Shown here piece after piece: positions 59,741 to 64,000 of a DNA stretch of 64,000 nucleotides. Position numbers and translations under genes: made by a program. This DNA comes from Candidatus Gemmiger excrementigallinarum (GTDB lineage Bacteria > Bacillota > Clostridia > Oscillospirales > Ruminococcaceae), in the NCBI GenBank assembly GCA_019116445.1, contig DXBP01000003.1:1-64000 (forward strand), read 5' to 3'. The stretch's first letter is position 1. Each line of letters begins with the position of its first letter. Below the pieces are notes generated by a model. That model was not told the DNA's origin, ran no database searches, and was given only the letters and a program-made list of their open reading frames with translations.

Positions 59741-60789
59741 CGAAGAATCTCCCCAAGAGCCGCCAGCAGGCAGCAATTTTCACTTTCCGTTCGTACCGCG
59801 GTACGATACCAGGTATCATCCAACCCCGGATAATTGCCGCAGCTTCGCAGCAAGATTCCGCGCTCACGCAGCGGTGCCACCAGTGGTACTGCACATTGAA
59901 ACAAAAGGTAGTTGGCTTCGCCTGGCACCACACGCAATCCAAGCGCCTGTAACCCTTTGCTCATCAACGGGCGCTGAACTTGAATCAGTGCACGAACGCG
60001 CTGTACATACACCTTTTCCTGCAAAGCCGCACAGCCCGCTGCCTGCGCAAGGCTGCTGACAGACCAGGGACTGCCGGTCCGATAGAGCTTGCCCAACAGC
60101 CTGCTATCAGCGCACAAGGCATAGCCCAGACGAACCCCGGCCATAGCGTAAAGTTTGGTGAATGCTTTCAGAATCACCAGATGGGGATTCCCCTCCAGCA
60201 ACGGAATCAGTGTATGGGCGGCCGGCTTATCCAGAAAGTCGCCAAAGCATTCATCTACTACCAGTATAGCCCCAACCTCACGGCAGCGATGTACGATTGC
60301 CTGCAAGAGAGGCATCGGCGTTGTACGCCCTGTAGGGTTGTTTGGTTCACAGAGAAAAACCATCTGCGTTTTCGGTGTTATAGATTCCAGAAAGCTATCA
60401 TCCAGAAGAAAGTCGTTTTGTTCAGAGAGGGCATGATGCGTTACCTGGCATCCCACACTGCGCAATGCCGCCTCATATTCGGCAAACGAAGGCACCGGCA
60501 GCAGCGCTTCTTGGGGGCATTTGGCCGCCGCCAAGCGCCAGATCAAATCTGCAGCGCCATTCCCGCACAAAATCCATTCGGGTGGAAGGTTTTCCGCCTC
60601 GGCAATTGCCGTACGCAACGCCCGGCAAAGGGGGTCCGGATACCGGTCAACGGCGGCAGAAGCACCAGCAATGGCGGCTTGTACCCCTGTGGGAACTCCC
60701 AACGGACTGACATTCGCCGAAAAATCCAGGGGTGATCGCCCATATTCTGCTTCATATCCGGCCCAGTCGCCTCCATGTACCAGATGCAT
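59737..60789 (-). CDS. cobD: Threonine-phosphate decarboxylase (CobD type)
   Basis: 350-residue fold-type I PLP enzyme that makes aminopropanol phosphate for the cobalamin side chain. It starts HGGDWAGYEAEYGRSPLDFSANVSPLG, typical of CobD, with EPNNPTGRTTP near 155, VVDECFGDF near 185 and the PLP lysine in KAFTKLYAMAGVRLGY near 215. A histidinol-phosphate aminotransferase is the near relative; the operon supports CobD. GAGGTG is 5-6 bases before the ATG. Confidence 0.93.
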   Translation of the reverse strand: MHLVHGGDWAGYEAEYGRSPLDFSANVSPLGVPTGVQAAIAGASAAVDRYPDPLCRALRTAIAEAENLPPEWILCGNGAADLIWRLAAAKCPQEALLPVPSFAEYEAALRSVGCQVTHHALSEQNDFLLDDSFLESITPKTQMVFLCEPNNPTGRTTPMPLLQAIVHRCREVGAILVVDECFGDFLDKPAAHTLIPLLEGNPHLVILKAFTKLYAMAGVRLGYALCADSRLLGKLYRTGSPWSVSSLAQAAGCAALQEKVYVQRVRALIQVQRPLMSKGLQALGLRVVPGEANYLLFQCAVPLVAPLRERGILLRSCGNYPGLDDTWYRTAVRTESENCCLLAALGEILR

Positions 60790-60793
60790 TTTA

Positions 60794-61762
60794 TCACCTC
60801 AAAAAAGCCAGGATTCCTGCGCGCAGCCCCACCCCTAAAACCAGAGCCAGTCCGGCCCCTGCAAACAACATCCGATTTGCACGTAGAATATCCCGGGGCT
60901 CTATGGGGCGTTTTGCATCGCCGATCGTGGGTTTATTGTAGTATTCTCCGAAATAGTACGCAGGTCCCGCCAGCTGTACCCCCAATGCGCCGGCACAAGC
61001 CGATTCGGTTTGGGCGCTGTTGGGGCTGGCGTGATTACGGCGGTCCCTCCGCCAGATACGCCAGGCATTGGGGGCATCCTGACCTGTCAGACCAGCTGCC
61101 GCAATCCAAAAAACGGCAGCCAAACGGGATGGCAGATAATTGGCCGCATCATCCAGCTTTGCGGCAGCCCGCCCAAATTGCAGATAACGCTGGTTTTTAT
61201 ATCCGATCATGCTGTCCATCGTATTGACGGCTTTATAGCAAAGCGCCAACGGCGCTCCGCCTATCATCATATAAAAAAGCGGAGCCACCACACCATCTGA
61301 AAAGTTTTCCGCAACGGTTTCTACCGCCGCCTTGGTGACGCCCTCTTCCGTAAGAGCCTGGGTATCCCGGCCGACGATCCTAGCCACGGCTCTGCGGGCT
61401 CCCGGAAGGTCCTCCGTCGCCAATTGGCGATATACATTTTTGCTTTCTTCCGCCAGTCCCTTCACCGCCAGCGCCTGCCAACACCAAAACGTTTGCACCG
61501 CCAGCCCCAGCAACGGATGAATCCGTCCGGCCAGCAGGCAAATGGCCCCTGTAAGAACCAGCGTTCCCACCGGCAGGAGTACGGCCAGCACACAACCCGC
61601 AGCACGTTCGCCTTTGGGCGTTGCAGGCAAGCGTCTGCGCAAAACCTCTTCCAGTCTGGTGATGCACTTTCCCATCAGCACAACCGGATGCGGCATCCAA
61701 CCAGGGTCTGCCAGCCACAGGTCCAGCAGAAATCCCAGAAACGCAGCGACGCAAATCGTCAT
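60794..61762 (-). CDS. cbiB: Adenosylcobinamide-phosphate synthase
   Basis: 322-residue membrane protein that joins aminopropanol (phosphate) to cobyric acid. The starting helix CVAAFLGFLLDLWLADPGWMPHPVVLMGK and the blocks RIVGRDTQALTEEGVTKAAVETVAENFSDGVVAPL-like and YKAVNTMDSMIGYKNQRY are CbiB hallmarks. The ATG at 61762 overlaps the cobC stop by 4 bases. Confidence 0.95.
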   Translation of the reverse strand: MTICVAAFLGFLLDLWLADPGWMPHPVVLMGKCITRLEEVLRRRLPATPKGERAAGCVLAVLLPVGTLVLTGAICLLAGRIHPLLGLAVQTFWCWQALAVKGLAEESKNVYRQLATEDLPGARRAVARIVGRDTQALTEEGVTKAAVETVAENFSDGVVAPLFYMMIGGAPLALCYKAVNTMDSMIGYKNQRYLQFGRAAAKLDDAANYLPSRLAAVFWIAAAGLTGQDAPNAWRIWRRDRRNHASPNSAQTESACAGALGVQLAGPAYYFGEYYNKPTIGDAKRPIEPRDILRANRMLFAGAGLALVLGVGLRAGILAFLR

Positions 61763-62358
61763 TTTCCAGACTCCTTCGTATATTGTACGGTATCCAGCAG
61801 CGTCAGGATTCGCTCTTGCGGCCAGCGCGATGCATCCAGCTTGTATCCCCCTGCATTGGGGGCACACCAATGATAATATTCATAATGCGGAACGGCAAAC
61901 CGCTCCATCACAGCCATCTGTGTACCGCCGTGGGCAACGATCACAAGCTGTTCCCGTTTTTCACGGTACGCTTCATCAACCAGCTGCGCAAACGCGGTGC
62001 AGGTACGGTCGCAGAACCAGTCTTTTCGTTCCCCGTCGGGGCAGGCAGTTTCGCAGTTGGATTCTACCCAGGCCAGATAATCCGGGTCGTGTTCCATCTC
62101 AATGTAATTGCGCCCCTCAAAGCTGCCGAAGTTCATCTCTTTCAAATTCTCCACTACGACCTGCCGGGCCTCCGGGAAGAGAATTTCTGCGGTCTGCCGG
62201 GTTCGGATCAGAGGTGAAACATATACCACATCCGTTGTAAAATCCGCTTGCCGGATTTGTGCCCGCCCGTCTTCCGACAACGGAATATCCCGTTGCCCCT
62301 GGTACCGCTTTTCAACATTATAGATCGTAGTTCCATGCCGCAGCAGATAAATGATCAT
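61759..62358 (-). CDS. cobC: Histidine phosphatase, probable alpha-ribazole phosphatase
   Basis: 199-residue phosphoglycerate-mutase-like phosphatase. The catalytic motif LLRHGTTIYN is at the start, with SPLIRTRQTAEI near 50, ENLKEMNFGSFEGR near 70 and VIVAHGGTQMAVM (second His) near 140. Function by context: removes phosphate from alpha-ribazole phosphate or the final cobalamin phosphate. It overlaps both neighbours by 4 bases. Confidence 0.88.
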   Translation of the reverse strand: MIIYLLRHGTTIYNVEKRYQGQRDIPLSEDGRAQIRQADFTTDVVYVSPLIRTRQTAEILFPEARQVVVENLKEMNFGSFEGRNYIEMEHDPDYLAWVESNCETACPDGERKDWFCDRTCTAFAQLVDEAYREKREQLVIVAHGGTQMAVMERFAVPHYEYYHWCAPNAGGYKLDASRWPQERILTLLDTVQYTKESGK

Positions 62359-62693
62359 AAAGAAAGACTTCCTTTCAACACAAGCGGCAGTCCGTAAAAT
62401 ATACGCACAACCGTATCCGCTCTTTGCGCCAGAAGTTCATTGAGCCTTCCGGCTGCTTCCCTTGCTGCTCGTTGTCCTGCATCGGCGGGCACAATTCCCC
62501 CGCCGATTTCTGTTGCAATGACAACCTGATGGCCAGCCAATTCATCCGCCAGCTTTTCAAGATCCTGTGCCTGTGCTGCACGTTCCTGTACATTCCATAC
62601 GGCATAACGGCTCAGTTCCGCTTCCTGGCAGTGCAGCAGCTTGCAGGCAAACGCACGTTTCCCTGCATAAAGCGGGCCAAAGATAAAAATCAT
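62355..62693 (-). CDS. Half-size CobU-like P-loop protein
   Basis: 112-residue protein between cobS and cobC. The start MIFIFGPLYAGKRAFACKLL is a Walker A-like loop in which Arg replaces the usual Ser/Thr after the Lys. The end, TEIGGGIVPADAGQRAAREAAG then RLNELLAQRADTVVRIFYGLPLVLKG, matches the C-terminal part of CobU kinase/guanylyltransferase. The middle of CobU, including the guanylylated His region, is missing (112 against about 175 residues). The ATG at 62693 overlaps cobS by 4 bases and the next gene overlaps it by 4, so it is kept in the operon. Activity unknown. Confidence 0.75.
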   Translation of the reverse strand: MIFIFGPLYAGKRAFACKLLHCQEAELSRYAVWNVQERAAQAQDLEKLADELAGHQVVIATEIGGGIVPADAGQRAAREAAGRLNELLAQRADTVVRIFYGLPLVLKGSLSL

Positions 62694-63466
62694 ACAGTCC
62701 CCTCCACAATGTGGCAAACAACCAGCGCAGCCAGCATCCAAAGTTCTGCCCTTTGCAGAAACCAACCGGCCAGATCCCCCGAAATGCCGCCAAACTGCTT
62801 TAGAGCCACCGTACGGTACCGCCACAAAACAAGCAAAGCCGCCGCCACCATGGCAACACCGGAAATACCGCCTGCCGCAGCAAGCGCCAGACACAGGAGC
62901 ACCGCCAGTACCCCCAGCACACGACGTACAGTTGTCCGATCTGCTGCCGTAGCAAAAGTATGTACCAGTCCGGTGTTTTTCGCAATGGGAAAGGTAGCTA
63001 CCGCCCACCCCGAGAGCACTCTTTCCAGTACAAATCCCAAGCCCTGGCAAATCAGTGTACGGCGCTCCATTTCAAGAGAAGCGCACAAGGCAAAGTATGC
63101 AACAAAGTAGCAGCATACGCGGATCAATGCAAAAGCTCCGCAGTGCGGGTCCTTGAGGATTTCCTGTTTTCGTGCCGGTTCTGCATAGCTGGCCAGCGCA
63201 TCGCAGGTATCGGCGTAACCATCCAGATGAATGCCGCCCGTAATCAGTACCGGTGCCAGGCAATACCCGGCAGCTTGGAGCCATTCCGGAACCGGCCAGT
63301 AACCGCATATAGCTGCCCAAAGACAATATGCCAGGCCGCACACAACGCCAACAAGCGGGAATGCACACATCACGTAACGCATATTTCTTTCATTCCAGGT
63401 CGGCTGTGGCACCGGAATGGCACTGAACATGGCAAACGCCACGGCAATGGTTTCCATTGCAATCAT
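62690..63466 (-). CDS. cobS: Adenosylcobinamide-GDP ribazoletransferase
   Basis: 258-residue membrane enzyme that joins alpha-ribazole to adenosylcobinamide-GDP. The motif GGIHLDGYADTCDALASY (near residues 77-94) carries the metal-binding Asp residues of the family; start and end are rich in membrane helices. It overlaps cobU by 4 bases and the short CobU-like gene by 4 bases. Confidence 0.95.
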   Translation of the reverse strand: MIAMETIAVAFAMFSAIPVPQPTWNERNMRYVMCAFPLVGVVCGLAYCLWAAICGYWPVPEWLQAAGYCLAPVLITGGIHLDGYADTCDALASYAEPARKQEILKDPHCGAFALIRVCCYFVAYFALCASLEMERRTLICQGLGFVLERVLSGWAVATFPIAKNTGLVHTFATAADRTTVRRVLGVLAVLLCLALAAAGGISGVAMVAAALLVLWRYRTVALKQFGGISGDLAGWFLQRAELWMLAALVVCHIVEGTV

Positions 63467-64000
63467 ACAAGTTTCCTTCCCTTATAATAAATTGGCAAAC
63501 CTGCGGCCACTTCGCAGACCACATCGGCCCGCTGTGCCAGACGTTGATGCAGCCGCCCCAACAATCGCAGATACCTTTCGGTTTCCCCTGCATAGTCGGC
63601 ACCGCCGGTGCTCACTTCGTTGGAAACAAGAACCACGTGACGGCTTTCCGCCACAAGGTGTTTAACGCCCTGCCAAATAGCCTGCTCTGCTTTTTCCTCA
63701 TCCGCCCCGGGCGCATACAATTCATTGGCTACCAGATTGCCAAGATCCTCCAGCAATACTGTGCCTTCTCGGTCAAGTTGCTCACGCGGGATTCCGGCAA
63801 GCTGTTTCGGGCATTCTACGGTTACAAACCCCCGCCCGGCCCGCTGCTTCCGGTGCCGTTGCACGCGTGCCTGACATTCTTCGTCCCACACCTGCATGGT
63901 CGCCAGATAAAACCTCGGCCGCTCCCCCGCCAGATGCAACGCCATGCGCTCGGCATACTCGCTTTTTCCGCTTCCCGAACCGCCAATGACCACCGCCAGC
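63463..64000 (-). CDS. cobU: Adenosylcobinamide kinase/guanylyltransferase, partial at window edge
   Basis: The frame enters from the right edge, so the first few residues are missing. The visible part (about 178 residues) has Walker A VIGGSGSGKSEYAERMAL, the RFYLATMQVWDEECQARVQRHRKQR block that contains the guanylylation His, LLEDLGNLVANEL, and a C-terminal HQRLAQRADVVCEVAAGLPIYYKG. The usual NEVGxGIVP motif reads NEVSTGGADY here. A GTG at 63993 is in frame, but the true start is probably outside. Confidence 0.92.
   Translation of the reverse strand, partial: LAVVIGGSGSGKSEYAERMALHLAGERPRFYLATMQVWDEECQARVQRHRKQRAGRGFVTVECPKQLAGIPREQLDREGTVLLEDLGNLVANELYAPGADEEKAEQAIWQGVKHLVAESRHVVLVSNEVSTGGADYAGETERYLRLLGRLHQRLAQRADVVCEVAAGLPIYYKGRKLV

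Noticed and set aside
1-64000. CRISPR arrays, prophage, insertion sequences, tRNA genes and riboswitches
   Set aside because: Looked for on both strands by eye; no regular spaced repeats, transposase or integrase frames, tRNA cloverleaf sequences outside tmRNA, or recognisable riboswitch cores were found.

Overview
The window looks like a chromosomal segment of an anaerobic, spore-forming Firmicute of the gut Clostridia (Oscillospiraceae/Ruminococcaceae type). The evidence is a set of endospore genes (spoIVA, a sipL-like gene, bofA, a gerW/ytfJ homologue and a tiny spoVM), a putative group B [FeFe] hydrogenase, phosphotransacetylase, clostridial gene orders and a moderately high GC content. 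No phage, insertion sequence, CRISPR array, rRNA or tRNA gene was seen. The species cannot be named from the sequence alone.

Layout. 1-7.2 kb: rpmF and its YceD partner, a small P-loop ATPase, pgi, a D-Ala-D-Ala carboxypeptidase, mtaB and the hydrogenase. 7.2-13.4 kb: rlmH, a WalJ-type hydrolase, murA, an M23/G5/LysM cell-wall peptidase, a RluA-type pseudouridine synthase and the RNase P RNA. 13.4-16.9 kb: sipL-like, spoIVA, yaaL-like, bofA. 17.0-29.2 kb: a long minus-strand array yicC-remA-gmk-priA-def-fmt-rsmB-rlmN-prpC-prkC-rsgA-thiN-spoVM, which follows the Bacillus order but lacks rpoZ, coaBC and rpe. 29.3-32.6 kb: a three-subunit biotin carboxyltransferase. 32.7-36.8 kb: M50 protease-scpA-scpB-DUF2953-gerW-rluB. 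36.9-43.1 kb: rpmB, a DUF4250 gene and an ATP-grasp ligase on the plus strand, facing a deoB-ydcF-esterase-membrane protein operon. 43.2-48.3 kb: pyk, luxS, a sulfatase and pta. 48.4-51.8 kb: two small genes and a lactate-racemase locus (Crp/Fnr regulator, larA, aquaporin-type channel). 51.9-55.8 kb: tmRNA, smpB, recR, ebfC, dnaX and SRP RNA. 55.8-64.0 kb: a tightly overlapping cobalamin operon (cobU, cobS, short cobU-like, cobC, cbiB, cobD, cbiP, cbiC, and an ABC permease and ATPase) that runs off the right edge.

How the genes fit together. Much of the window is housekeeping: translation and ribosome modification, cell wall, replication and recombination, and chromosome segregation. The metabolic genes fit a fermenter: glycolysis (pgi, pyk), acetate formation (pta), hydrogen metabolism, lactate stereochemistry and transport (larA plus channel), and biotin-dependent carboxyl transfer between organic acids. 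The least explained parts are the ATP-grasp/esterase/YdcF neighbourhood, the transcarboxylase that lacks a membrane pump, the half-size CobU-like protein, and the 22-residue SpoVM that is too small for routine gene calling.
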